A stretch of DNA of 41,810 nt from assembly GCA_905250885.1 (NCBI GenBank), contig CAJNOQ010000760.1, positions 1 through 41,810 on the forward strand, in the 5' to 3' direction. The stretch is from Didymodactylos carnosus. Lineage: Eukaryota; Rotifera; Eurotatoria; Philodinida; Philodinidae. The translations under genes were made by a program, and so were the position numbers. Shown piece after piece: positions 1 through 10,792 of this stretch. Each line of letters opens with the position of its first letter. Position 1 is the first letter of the stretch. The notes under the pieces were generated by a model. The model ran no database searches. It saw nothing but the letters and a program-made list of their open reading frames with translations, and had not been told where the DNA came from.

Positions 1-632
1 TTGTCGACATACTGGGCCTGAAAACAAGCACAAATATTGCGTGTATCGTCGGTGCTTATGTCGAATATTAACTACTCACAGTCTACATCATTTAGAAAAC
101 CTTTTTTTATATAAAAACCATTTCTTTTTGCTTCATTGTATTCTTTTTCTAACTCAAGTTTTTTGTATGTCACATAACTGGCTAAACAGCTCATGTGATA
201 ATAATGATAACATTGTGTACGAATTATTTGTTTACGATCATGCATCGGTGACAAACAAATTGAACAACCTTCACTAGGCATATCAAACTGACACAAATGA
301 CCGCGTATTAATTCAATACATTCATATATTACACAATTATTCTCATTCATTTTTAAACAATTATTAATTATCTCATATAGTTTATCAATTTGTTGATCAG
401 TCAAACCCCTTGGTTTGGAAAGTGTCACTGTGGGGGATTCAATGGGATAACCAGATGGTAAACTGAATGTTACTGTTACGCACAGCAAACGTTTTTCATT
501 ATCAACATCGTTTTCATCCCCATTTGAATGAATTGTTAGACGAATAGAGACTGGATGATTGTCATTATCGAATGTGACATCAAGATCATCGAAAAATATT
601 GATTGAAGTACAGATACTTCTTCATCGGCCAT
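1..632 (-). CDS. RNF25: RNF25/AO7-like E3 ubiquitin ligase, 5' part (cut by window edge)
   Basis: Exon 1 is 80-632 and the start of exon 2 is 1-17, separated by a 62-bp GT-AG intron (18-79). The ATG at 632 gives the family-like beginning MADEEVSVLQSIF. Residues 1 to about 115 form an RWD domain, including the YP and PRGLTDQQI motifs typical of it. A RING-H2 follows: C123, C126, C141, H143, H146 and C149. Splicing with phase 1 completes the last pair as C185-P-V-C188, which independently supports the intron. The long spacer between C149 and C185 is characteristic of RNF25. Known family role: an E3 ligase that works with UBE2D/E enzymes, linked to NF-kB and ribosome-stall signalling. The apparent stop at 72 lies inside the intron and is not real. 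The C-terminus is outside the window. Very sure of family, fairly sure of orthology. Confidence 0.88.
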
Positions 633-2940
633 TGAAAAATATAAAATACAAATCTAATTCATAATTCTGCAAAGAAAAATTTCTGAAATCGTTAACAAAA
701 CAATAAGCGTATCGAGTACAGAAAGAGAGTTGTCAAATTTCCTTCATTATTCACTACTGAGTAGCATATCTTTTATTTATCAAGTGGAATAAGCAGAGAG
801 TGACTCGCTTAAAGACTTTAGAAATAAGCGACTATATAAACGAGATATAGAAAAAACGATAACCGTTGAAATTGAAAACGAAGAATCGACAATCTGTCTG
901 CGTTCCATCTATTCTATTTCACCTTGACGAATGTACTCCGGACAGCCAACTACAAAAATTTGAATTCGACTCTCACAACTTCTCTAACTATTAATAGTGT
1001 CTAAAATATTTTCAATAACATAACAATCATAAATACAGAAAGAAATGCACCATCCGTTAAAACATAAATAGTACATGCTCATGTTAAATGCCTTTCATTA
1101 TAGATTATAGAATACTATGACTGATTTTAGTTAATTTAGAATAAAACTAGTAAAATGTGACTGTCTGTCGTTTCTTACTTATCCTCACGCTTCCCAGAGC
1201 CGTTTTAAGAAATTTATGGCCCCTGTGCTGATCATTAACGTTTTCAACATATCAATTTGTAAATTTTTTAATAACAACAAAATGCAAGGCTTAAGCCGTT
1301 CGATTGGATCCCTGAGTCAGCCGGGCCCCTGTGCTATAGCACAATTAGCACATAGGATAAGAAGGCACTGACGCTTCCTGTTAACATCTAATTGAAAATG
1401 AAGCAACACATAAAGTTACAGACACTTCTTAAAAATTCACACAGCAAAATGTAAAAATCGACAAAAGATCTTCAACTTGGATGTCGCTTAGGAGATGTGG
1501 TGCCTTCTCCTTCTGCTATAACTTCCCCTAAGACTAGGACTAATTTATTCATAAAAAGTAAGTGTCATTTAAAAGGTCCTCGACCTGTAATAACAATGAC
1601 TCGAGCCAAACTACAAAAATGAAATTGAAAAAAAAAAGAAAATGAACCAAAAATAAACAAAAGAAAAACGAAGATAGAATGAGATCAAATAACGATGAAG
1701 TTAAACACAAATAAAATCTCTTTAAGAGAACAACTAACACGAGTTTATTATAACTAGAAACATGGCTTAATTTTACTGAGACTAGACTAAGACTGTTTTA
1801 TTCACGAAAAATGAGTCATCAAAGATCACTGACCTGCAATAACAATGACTCAAGCCAGACAACACCAGAAGAGCCATAAAAAGAACAAAATAAACAAGAC
1901 AACTAAGGTTAGAACCAGAAGTAGTCAAAAATTTTTGTTTTTAAAAATAAGCAAAAAAGAACAAATATAAATTTATAATCCCATATTTACTGCACAATTT
2001 TTGGCCCACGTTATTTGTTGAAAATAACAATGAATTACAAATTTTAACGTTAGATTGTCAAGCATTTGTTATTTGGAAACAAAAGGATTTAGTTGCCCAC
2101 CAAGGCAACAAATTATTGTTCAACAAGCGTTAAACTATCTGTTGTATATTAAGGAGAACGAGCAATGACAGACAACTGAGAAAAGCAGAAATAGAAGTCA
2201 TGTCATGATTATAATCTTGAGATATTTATAGAGCACTGAGCATATTACAGATGTTTCTTCTCTTGTTCGTTATACAGGCAAAAGTAATGCCGATAAAATT
2301 ATATCTTTCCTAATTCATAAATCGATATATGAAATACATTTGTCTTGTAATGGATTTAGTCGAAAATATGAAAAGTAAGACTGTAGTATTGTTTTTCTGC
2401 TACAAAAAAATAAGAGTAGAGACATAGAATGATCGAAGTTAAAATGAACAAAAAATATCATTCCTACATGTTTGTTGGTACTGTCTTATCTCTCAATTCT
2501 CGCTGAACGCATAATTCTTCGTTGCTGTTTATTCAGTTATATATATATATAATCGATTGAAAAGACTTAATGAAGAATATACCCAATATAGATTAAGTAA
2601 ACATTAAGCAAGAAAACACAATCTAAGAGAAGAATAGTACCATGTAAGCTAAATATAGCTTAGTCAATACAAAATCCATATGCAAGAGGAGGATTATTCA
2701 AAATCTGAGCAAAATTAGTAACATAGAAGAGGAAAAACCAAGAGATCTGTGTAAGTCACGAACGTGCACGATAGGAATAAGGTGCCTGAGTCAAACAAAA
2801 TTTCACTGTTGTTGTTGCTGTGTTAATATAAGGAAAAAAACCTACGATCTATATGACTGGATCATTGCGCAACAATGAATCAGTATGCCAATAGAAAGAT
2901 GATAAGTGAAATAACACACTTATGCAAAATGCAATTCCTT
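633..2940. other. Intergenic stretch with no recognised gene
   Basis: This region lies between the divergent RNF25-like and GTF3C2 genes. It is AT-rich with a short (TA)n near 2537-2552 and a diverged tandem duplication (listed separately). The motif GGCCCCTGTGCT occurs at about 1218 and, as GGGCCCCTGTGCT, at about 1322, each preceded by AGCCGTT. This may be a worn repeat end. I see no open frame with family resemblance. It presumably contains both promoters, but I cannot point to specific elements. Confidence 0.5.
1528..1865 (+). repeat. Diverged tandem duplication, two units about 248 bp apart
   Basis: The segment around 1528-1611 (ACTAGGACTAATTTATTCA, then ACCTGTAATAACAATGACTC) recurs at about 1776-1860 (AGACTAAGACTGTTTTATTCA, then ACCTGCAATAACAATGACTC). 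Order and spacing are the same and there are scattered substitutions. Between the units lies A-rich DNA that gives a spurious low-complexity open frame. This is probably a decayed repeat with no coding content. Confidence 0.55.
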
Positions 2941-3428
2941 GTCTGTCGATTAGATAAAATGTTAGTTACTGTTTTTCCAAAAGAGACTTTTGCTTTAGTC
3001 ACAAACTTATCACTATTGATAGCCACATGATTTGTTTTCTCATTTAAAACTTTTGATGAAAGTTTCTTTTCAACGTGTTGTGTTGGTTTAGTCAAGGACT
3101 AATCAAAATTTTATAGTTCCACACAATGCCCGTAAAAAAAATGGCCATGATGACAGGAAAAAAAGATATTTTATTTAACATCTGCTATTAACATCTGCTA
3201 TAGAGAATAAAAGAAAAAAAATCATTCCTGTTCTGGATGTTGTCGAAAAAAAAAATAATTTCTTTTGCTTTTTCTTTTAAAATAGGTCTTTTGTCTCAAA
3301 AGTCATTGATCTATCACCTTCTCAGGTTCAATGGCCTTGAAAATTAATTCAGCTGTATTTTGTTTAACGTAATCATGTTTTTGTTTTTGAAGATGACTAA
3401 CAATATGATTGATTTCAACAATGTTTGA
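2941..3428 (-). pseudogene. Possible two-exon gene fragment, family uncertain
   Basis: On the minus strand, 3318-3428 reads as a plausible exon (ends AELIFKAIEPEK) with a GTGATAG donor after a complete codon. An acceptor TTGATTAG at 3099-3104 opens a second stretch, 3098 to about 2941, in matching phase 0 (contains DKFVTKAKVSFGKTVTNI). The join resembles the N-terminal part of glycerate 2-kinase-type proteins (an IFxAA..P region, then a VGFGKA-like turn). The likeness is weak and the usual glycines are missing. There is no start codon, upstream acceptor or downstream continuation. If real, it is a decayed fragment lying just upstream of the GTF3C2 start. Confidence 0.22.
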
Positions 3429-3435
3429 TTAATTT

Positions 3436-6400
3436 ATGGCCAGTGAAAATCCCAATAATATGTCAACCGCACAGTCAACGAATGCAACGGATTGGTCGTC
3501 ACATTGGCCAAATGATGATCACAACCGTGTGGAATTAGATACAAATAGTTTACTACATTTGATAGCGAGTGATGATGAAGGAAATCAACATAACGTCAGT
3601 AGTGGACAGGCGGTACAAACAAACGATGGTAATGGTCAAGTTGATATGCAAAATTCATCCGATAATAATCAACAACATCCAACATCATTGCCGTTAGCTG
3701 GACAAATGCAAAACGCTGTGGCGTCTTCATCATCATCAATGGACACCGAACAAATGAAACAACATCATCCCGAAACAGATGGTACAAATGATATGTTAAC
3801 TTTGATACCTATACCACAAGCATGGTCACATATTAGACATCAATCTGGTCTATTTTCATATCCTGACTTACCACATTTTAATATTATTAGACAAGCGACA
3901 TTTCGAGATGGACGATTTGTCTGTCCATTTTGTAGTGTTGATTTTGCTTCTAAAGAAGGAATACGTTATCATTTATATAATTCATGTACAAAGTCTCCAT
4001 ATCCGAAAGCATTTTTTCGTTGTTTAATGTGTGGAAGGTAAGCGACTTTATTTGAGTCATGAATGAGATTAACCGCTTTATAAATGTTTCGTTCTACTTT
4101 CTGCTATGAAACGGCTCTAGATGCATAATTCGCATTTAAGTTTATTTTTACTTTCAAACGAAGAACTGAATTTTTTGTAAGCTTAGCTGAGAAATTGAGC
4201 GAGAAAAAGATGTTCGGCACACGCTTTGCATTTGAGCTTTTGATAAGTTTAGTCAGCTGAATATCCTACCATTAAGATAGCATGTGATTGTACACTAGCT
4301 TTTATTCACTATTCTCTAACTGTTTACTTTGTTTATCTTTTTTAAGCGAATTAGCCGATCGAAGTTCACTACGCACACATTTGGCTCGTCATGTACGTTG
4401 ACCTAAATTTAATCATACGTTAACTTGTTTATACATTAGTTTCACATTCCTTTTCATTGCAGGGAGGAGATGATGGTGGAGCCGCTTCTTCTGATGCATT
4501 GGCTAATGAACGCAAGAAAAAGACAAAAAAAAAGAAGAAAGGCGCAGATGGAAATCCAAATATGAACGCTGTCGTTGGGGCCGGTGTGGGAGTTGGAGGT
4601 TTGGCAACGGTCTCTTCGCCGAGAGGCGGTGTAGGCTATATGCAAAATGATCCACATCATGGGACGTCCCTCGCGTCATTGCCAATCATTAAATCAGAAC
4701 CAATGGATAACGAACCGAAAGTGGTAAGAACAGTTTTGCCAAAAAGATGGATAGAAACCGATTAATTTGTTGCCTTATTAATTCAAAAATAGAGAAAACG
4801 AGGTCGTCCACCAAAAATGAAAACAAATGATGGCACATCGATACAGCAAAATTTTAAAGCACCCACATCATCAGCATCAACACCGAATAATCCAATAATG
4901 TCTGAAACACAATTAAAAGTAAGTTTTTCAGCTTATTTTTAAACCGATAAATGTGTTTCAAGGCAGTAATGTAGTGGGGGTAGAGTCTATCTCTTACAAC
5001 GGTTGTTACACGTAGCATCAGGCTTCTAGTGTGAGGCTACCGTAGTTTAGCGAAAGCAGTAATAGTGAATGAGATTATTTTCATATTGTGTTTCGTTTAA
5101 GACCGATCAAAAATCCCTTGTACGCTCTCCAAGAGGCGTAGATATTTCAAACGAATTAGCTGAATTAGCACGATCACGCATGAGAGAAGTAAGTAGACCT
5201 ACTATATAATAAATAAAACTGTAGATAAAGACTTTTGATTTTGCATCAGAAAAATAAAATTATTTTCATTTTTATTTTAGCATATTGAGTTTGCAACAGA
5301 TTCTTTATTACCCGAACAAGAACAAGAAATTAATATACGTTTACGTTCAGAAGGTTTTGTTCATTGTCATCGTTGTCGTGGAAAAGCACAGTTTACAAAT
5401 CTTAAAAAATTGAAAGAACATTTGAAAACTGATTGTCCATTGGGTCCTGGTAATTCTTAACTTTTCTCATCAGTAAAAAGCTATATTTAATTTCTTGTTT
5501 TTCTGCTTAGTTATGGCGATTTGTAAATTTTGTGGTATACCATTTTCATCCGTTAGCAGTGTTTGTGATCATCTTGAACTTTACCATGATGATTCAAATG
5601 ATGGAGCACAACCTCCAGGTGAGCAGACTAAGACAAACAAGAACGTTGCCAATGAAAATTATAGTTTTCCACAAAGAGCTCTGCGAACTCAAGTATTGTT
5701 GAGAGAATTGTTGATTTTAGCAATCTCATCTGTAGATAGATTTCGAGGAGTTGTACAGTTAAATTTAAGACTATGTTCAAACAGTGCACTTTTGATATGA
5801 AAATATGTTTAATTGTCTTTAAAGATGATCCTTGTCGTGTTAACGATCGTGCATTTCGTGCTGCATTTGCTCGTTACAAGTTTCCACAAGTTGGTCGCAT
5901 CCAGTTTTCTGCACCATCAACAACGATAGGTCAACTGATACCAGAAAACGAATCAGCTGCTTGTTTAAGCAACGGTGCAAGTTGTCTTCGTGTGAGGGTA
6001 TGTAAAACTCCGATTAAGTATAATTAAATGATCGATATTTTTTTTGAAATTTAAAATTTTTTCTCTAGATGCTTTCATGTGATCGATTTTTAAATCCATT
6101 GGATAGTTTTGCTGCATCTCATGTTATCGTATTAAATGTTGGAAGACCAATAAGATGTGTCGAGTGGTTGCCTAGAGCTGTTGACGTTATCGGCAGTCAG
6201 TATGTTGCATTGGCCCTTGAACAATGGTCATATGATACAGGAGCTCAGCTGCATGGGCACGGTTTTACGGGAGCCAATAGTGCTGGTGGAAACGGAGCAC
6301 CGAACTCAGATCGTCGCTCACCACCTGGTTCTACATTGTTATTGATTTTAAATTGTGGACGTTTGAGACAAAGTTTACATGTGCCAAACTTACATGTGAC

Positions 6401-9394
6401 TGTGGCGGCCGACTTTGGATTAGTAACATGTCTCAAATGGTTGCCTGATCGTCCAACAATCAATGATCCTTATTTAAGTTATTTAGCTATTGGTACAAGC
6501 CAAGGAATTGTATTAATCTTTGGTGTACCGCACGGAGCATCAAGGAATTTATGTACAATCAATAGCGGAGCACAACTAGTGCCACCGTTAAATCGTCGAA
6601 AAGATGGAAGTGTTGGATGTGCCGAATATGGTTCGTGTACGGCACTTGATTGGTGTCATGATAATCCAAATAAACTATGTGCCGGCTATGAAAATGGTAT
6701 TGTTCTTATGTGGGAAGTTAATGCAAAATCATTAGTAGAGCAGGTGAATGATTAATTGAAAAGAGCTTTTCTTCTCATCTATATAATTTTTTTTGGTTTA
6801 GGCCAGTAACTGCGCACTCATTTATCCAGTACGACGATTTTTTGTCGAAGATACACCGATACAAGATGTTAAATTTTTGAGGAATTCTGAACATTTAATT
6901 GCAATTAGTTTGAAAAACAAACATTCATGGACGTATGTATTTCTAGGTATCGGTCGTGCTTGATAATACACCTTTGATTTTATGATTCTAGTGTGTGGAC
7001 AACACGTGATGAAAACATATTTTGTTATCGTCATTGGTCGAATTCTAGTGAATTTGCATCATCACCTATCAACGAAACACTATTTGCCGGTTGTGCACAT
7101 CCAAAGTAAGAAGCTCATCTAGATTTTACAATGATAATCATGTGTTTTTCTCTTAAAGTAATCATAATGAAGTATTATCTGTATCAGTCAATTCAATATT
7201 ATTACCTGGACAAAATGTTTCTTCCCATTGTCAACATTCAATGCCATCTGCTTGGCAAATCGTTAGTCTTGATTATTCAGAATGGATTGATGCTGTCAGT
7301 TATGCTGACTTAGATGGTACGTATAGCATTGAAGTTATCAACTCCGGCGTTGACAGTTTACATTTGAAAACTTGTTAGAGATAAAAAAACGTTCATCCTT
7401 CAGCATAGTAATGAATTTTCTAAACTTGGTAATGCAGATAGTCTTTTTAATTTATTTCTGTCAATCATATTCGAATGACTTTGTACTTTTTAGGTACTGT
7501 TTATGTGGCTCGTGGCGATTCAACAACATGGAATCAAGGGGGCGCAAAATTCAGACCGAGTGTAGTACGAATCAACATCAAAATATCTTTTATTCATCAT
7601 CATCATCATCATCATATTCTGTTTTTTATTTTATTCAGTGCGTTGCAAAATTATCAACCTACTTAACGGGAACTGGCGGAGCGACAGCGGGAAATCTAGC
7701 TTCCGATCCAGTTGGACTTCAGCGTAGGTGGTCAAGCTGTTTTGATTGATGGTTTTTATATGAATCTTTTTTTATTTATTTAAGAGTATAATCAAGCCCA
7801 GTCGGCTGCTTGTGGCGTTCCGACTGGTCAATATTGTGTACAAATAGCTATTGAACGAACGGTAAGTTCAAAAACTATATAAGATTAATTTAACGTCACA
7901 TACGTAAGATGTAATTTAACGTTCTCCCTGATAAGTACCACTGACACAATCGATTTTGTTATTTATTCAGTTAACGTAAATATCTCTTGGGTTTAGAAAC
8001 TTATTATTTTCTGTCCTCTCTAATGTTAGAAAGATGTTGGGACTGTTCCTTCCACTTGAATGAACAGTGCTTCATATTAACTATTGTACAGGGTGGCACA
8101 GAACCTTTGCCTCCCTTCCTCTAGAACCTAAAGAACAGATAATATCACAATGTATTTATACCAAATTAAAGCGCGTCAAAAACTGGATTTATTGGCACTA
8201 AATAGTAAAGGTTATGAAGACGTTTTCATGTGCACTTAAGAAATTTTCAGAAATTTGATACTTTTTTGGTGAAGAAAAGCAAGGTGCCAGTTAATCAAAA
8301 ATGGAGTAAAACATTTTTCTTGGATATTTTTACATAGTTCGATAGAGCTCGTCAAGCTGTACAAAACTACATATTTCAAAATATTTTGGGCCATCGTTTT
8401 GAGATAAAAAGTTCAGAAAAACGACTTGGAAAATCTGAAAAAATGCTCGAAAATTCATTTTTTTCGTATGGATGAAAAACACTCGATTTTTCAATAAAAT
8501 TAACTTTTGTTCATTGTTTCTGCTGTCTCAGACGTTTCGAAATGTGCTCATTCGGTCTTGTGTGAAAAAACTGCATCTAATGAGCACATTTCGAAACGTC
8601 TGAGACAGCAGAAACAATGAACAAAAGTTAATTTTATTGAAAAATCGAGTGTTTTTCATCCATACGAAAAAAATGAATTTTCGAGCATTTTTTCAGATTT
8701 TCCAAGTCGTTTTTCTGAACTTTTTATCTCAAAACGATGGCCCAAAATATTTTGAAATATGTAGTTTTGTACAGCTTGACGAGCTCTATCGAACTATGTA
8801 AAAATATCCAAGAAAAATGTTTTACTCCATTTTTGATTAACTGGCACCTTGCTTTTCTTCACCAAAAAAGTATCAAATTTCTGAAAATTTCTTAAGTGCG
8901 ACATGAAAACGTCTTCATAACCTTTACTATTTAGTGCCAATAAATCCAGTTTTTGACGCGCTTTAATTTGGTATAAATACATTGTGATATTATCTGTTCT
9001 TTAGGTTCTCGAGGGAGGGAGGCAAAGGTTATGTGGCGCTCTGTAGTTTCTAAAACACACGTCAAAAGTCATACTTAACTTCTGTCTGCTATGTTTAGTT
9101 ATTTATTTTTCATGTTTCTTGTTTAGGAGTATGCTAGCAGTAATGTAGACACACAACACGATGAAACTCACAAAGTGCATACATACAGAAAAGTAAGCTA
9201 TTTAGTTGCTTAAGTTAATATTGAATAACCAGTTTTTCGTTGCATAGATTCGTTTTAATCCAAATCCTGGAACACATTCTTGGGTAGCTTCCGCCGATAA
9301 AGTTGGTTTGTTTCTTTTATTTCGATTATCAACATCTGATTCACCACTATCAGACAAACTGACGCAACGACTTCAAAGGGTGCAAGTTCTTTAA
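3436..9394 (+). CDS. GTF3C2: TFIIIC subunit 2 homologue (TFIIIC110, WD40) with zinc fingers and AT-hook
   Basis: There are 17 exons: 3436-4037, 4347-4392, 4463-4723, 4793-4918, 5102-5188, 5281-5449, 5511-5618, 5825-5997, 6069-6743, 6802-6932, 6992-7105, 7159-7316, 7494-7561, 7639-7723, 7785-7861, 9127-9192 and 9248-9394. All introns are GT-AG and all phases agree, giving 1030 aa. An in-frame TAA lies just before the ATG. The N-terminus is low-complexity. Zinc fingers follow: C163/C166/H179/C184 (C2HC), C196/C199/H212/H216 (C2H2), C403/C406/H421/C426 and C435/C438/H451/H456. There is a lysine-rich run near 235-243 and an AT-hook, RKRGRPPKMK, at 304-313. From about 525 the WD40 half matches GTF3C2: IRCVEWLP..GSQYVAL, YLAIGTSQGIVLIFGVPHG, ALDWCHDNPNKLCAGYENG and, near the end, KIRFNPNPGTHSWVAS. 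Known role: part of the TFIIIC module that binds internal promoters of tRNA and other Pol III genes. Exons 13-14 (around 7561/7639) are the least certain junction. Confidence 0.85.
8089..9043. mobile_element. 955-bp TA-flanked near-perfect palindromic MITE (mariner/Tc1-like ends)
   Basis: The element lies in the intron between the 15th and 16th GTF3C2 exons (7862-9126). The left arm 8089-8552 and right arm 8579-9043 are reverse complements with only scattered differences, around a 26-bp loop (8553-8578). The ends are CAGGGTGGCACAGAACC and, inverted, CAGAGCGCCACATAACC. Each is bordered by TA (8087-8088 and 9044-9045), the target duplication of the IS630/Tc1/mariner group. It encodes no transposase; the open frame around 8794-8982 is present in both arms and is not gene-like. 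It explains why this intron is about 20 times longer than its neighbours. Confidence 0.88.
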
Positions 9395-9412
9395 CGACGG
9401 CGAAAAAACAGG

Positions 9413-9418
9413 AATAAA
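9413..9418 (+). terminator. Poly(A) signal AATAAA of GTF3C2
   Basis: AATAAA lies 19 nt after the GTF3C2 stop codon, and a second copy lies about 20 nt further on (GAATAAAAG near 9430). The position is very close to the stop but plausible for a compact 3' UTR. Confidence 0.5.
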
Positions 9419-10667
9419 ACAATTAAGAATGAATAAAAGGTATGAAATGACTTCTAATTGTCGAAGGTTTGAAATGACTTTTAATAATGATTGTTTATTT
9501 TAGTCGTGTTTGATTTTTAAACGTCGACTGCTATACATATATATGCATAAATTTATCCAAGAAATGATAGGACTATCTCGTTGCTCTATTTTATATAACG
9601 CGAGGACATTATCTCTTTTCAGAGACCACTTGGTTTTGAAATCTTTTTTTAACTTGCTTTTGATGTCGGATGCAGTGATTTCCGTAGTTCTTGTCTCTCC
9701 GTGTGCGTGTGTGCGTGTGTGTGTGTGTTTGTGTGTGTTTACAACTTTTTCTCAACACCCACCCATACTAAAACATGAAAATATACTTAGCTATTTGAAT
9801 ATTGTGTAAAATAAGAAAACCCTATTTCTCTCCGTTGTACATATATTTTGCTGTATTTTTTCGACGTCAAGTATTAGAATTATGTTGTTTCGGTCATTTT
9901 TATCTTTTTTTGTTCGTGAAACGTGACATATTATCTCATATTCATCATCATTATTGTTCTTTAGTATATAAATGTTTATTTAAGCTCCCTTACATATATA
10001 TATATATCCGATATCCAGTCGTACATTCACCATTTTTGTTCTCGATACGACGTTTCTCATTAATACTATGTAGAATGTGTAACACACACATGTATATACA
10101 TATATATATATATATATTGTGCGTGATTTCTATATACAAAAAAGCCAATAACAACATTATGTAGACGATATAACTCTTTTCTTCTTTTTTTCTTTATATA
10201 CGGGAACAGTTTTTAGTTTTTTTTTCTTCATTCATTATTCAAAGTCGAAGCAAATGAAATCTTCTCTTTCCTATGCTAAATCGTTCTAATGGACGTTTCT
10301 CTCTCGCTGTTGTTTATTCTTTGGTCATTGTAATTCCTTCTTTTTTTTTTGTTTGTATTTGTTTTTTCAAGAAAAACCTAGAATGTATGTTTGTGTTTTT
10401 TCAACAGAAAAGTACAATAAAATGAAGTTATACTTATACAAGATTTATTTGGAGGGAGAATATCCTGTAGGTTTTCTACGTTTTGTGTTCTAGGAATTAT
10501 AGTTGCTAAAACATGTTTTAGCATTCGCCAAGTGTTTAACGAATCGCAGTTTGTGTATCATTTCTTAAACAATACAACAGAGATATAAGATGGAAATTCA
10601 CTTTGATTAGCATCATGTCAGTATGATTATATTATGTGCTTGAAATTCTTTAGTCCCAATGCGGACA

Positions 10668-10673
10668 TTTATT
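10668..10673 (-). terminator. Candidate poly(A) signal of TAF2
   Basis: TTTATT on the plus strand reads AATAAA on the minus strand, about 120 nt downstream of the TAF2 stop at 10793-10795. Confidence 0.45.
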
Positions 10674-10792
10674 AACGACCACATTTACAAAAAATAAAAG
10701 AACATTATAACATTTCAATAATTAAACAAACAAGCAGCAATGATCTGACTGAATAAAGAAATTATCGGATAAAAAAAACGAGCAAAAAGAGA

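Larger units (their letters stand above)
9395..10792. other. Convergent intergenic region between GTF3C2 and TAF2
   Basis: No gene is recognised here. The region contains a (GT)n/(TG)n microsatellite around 9704-9741 and (TA)n tracts near 9991-10005 and 10098-10117, plus T-rich DNA. The open frames here are by-products of these simple repeats. Both neighbouring genes end here. Confidence 0.6.

Noticed and set aside
4454..4685. Minus frames over the third GTF3C2 exon
   Set aside because: Antisense shadows of a clearly coding, phase-consistent exon.
8794..8982. 62-codon minus frame inside the palindromic element
   Set aside because: The same sequence exists mirrored in the left arm, has no transposase motif and stops early. 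It is a by-product of the palindrome.
9510..10164. Open frames of about 100-120 codons between GTF3C2 and TAF2
   Set aside because: Composed of GT, TA and T-rich simple repeats; no domain, splice signal or conserved start.
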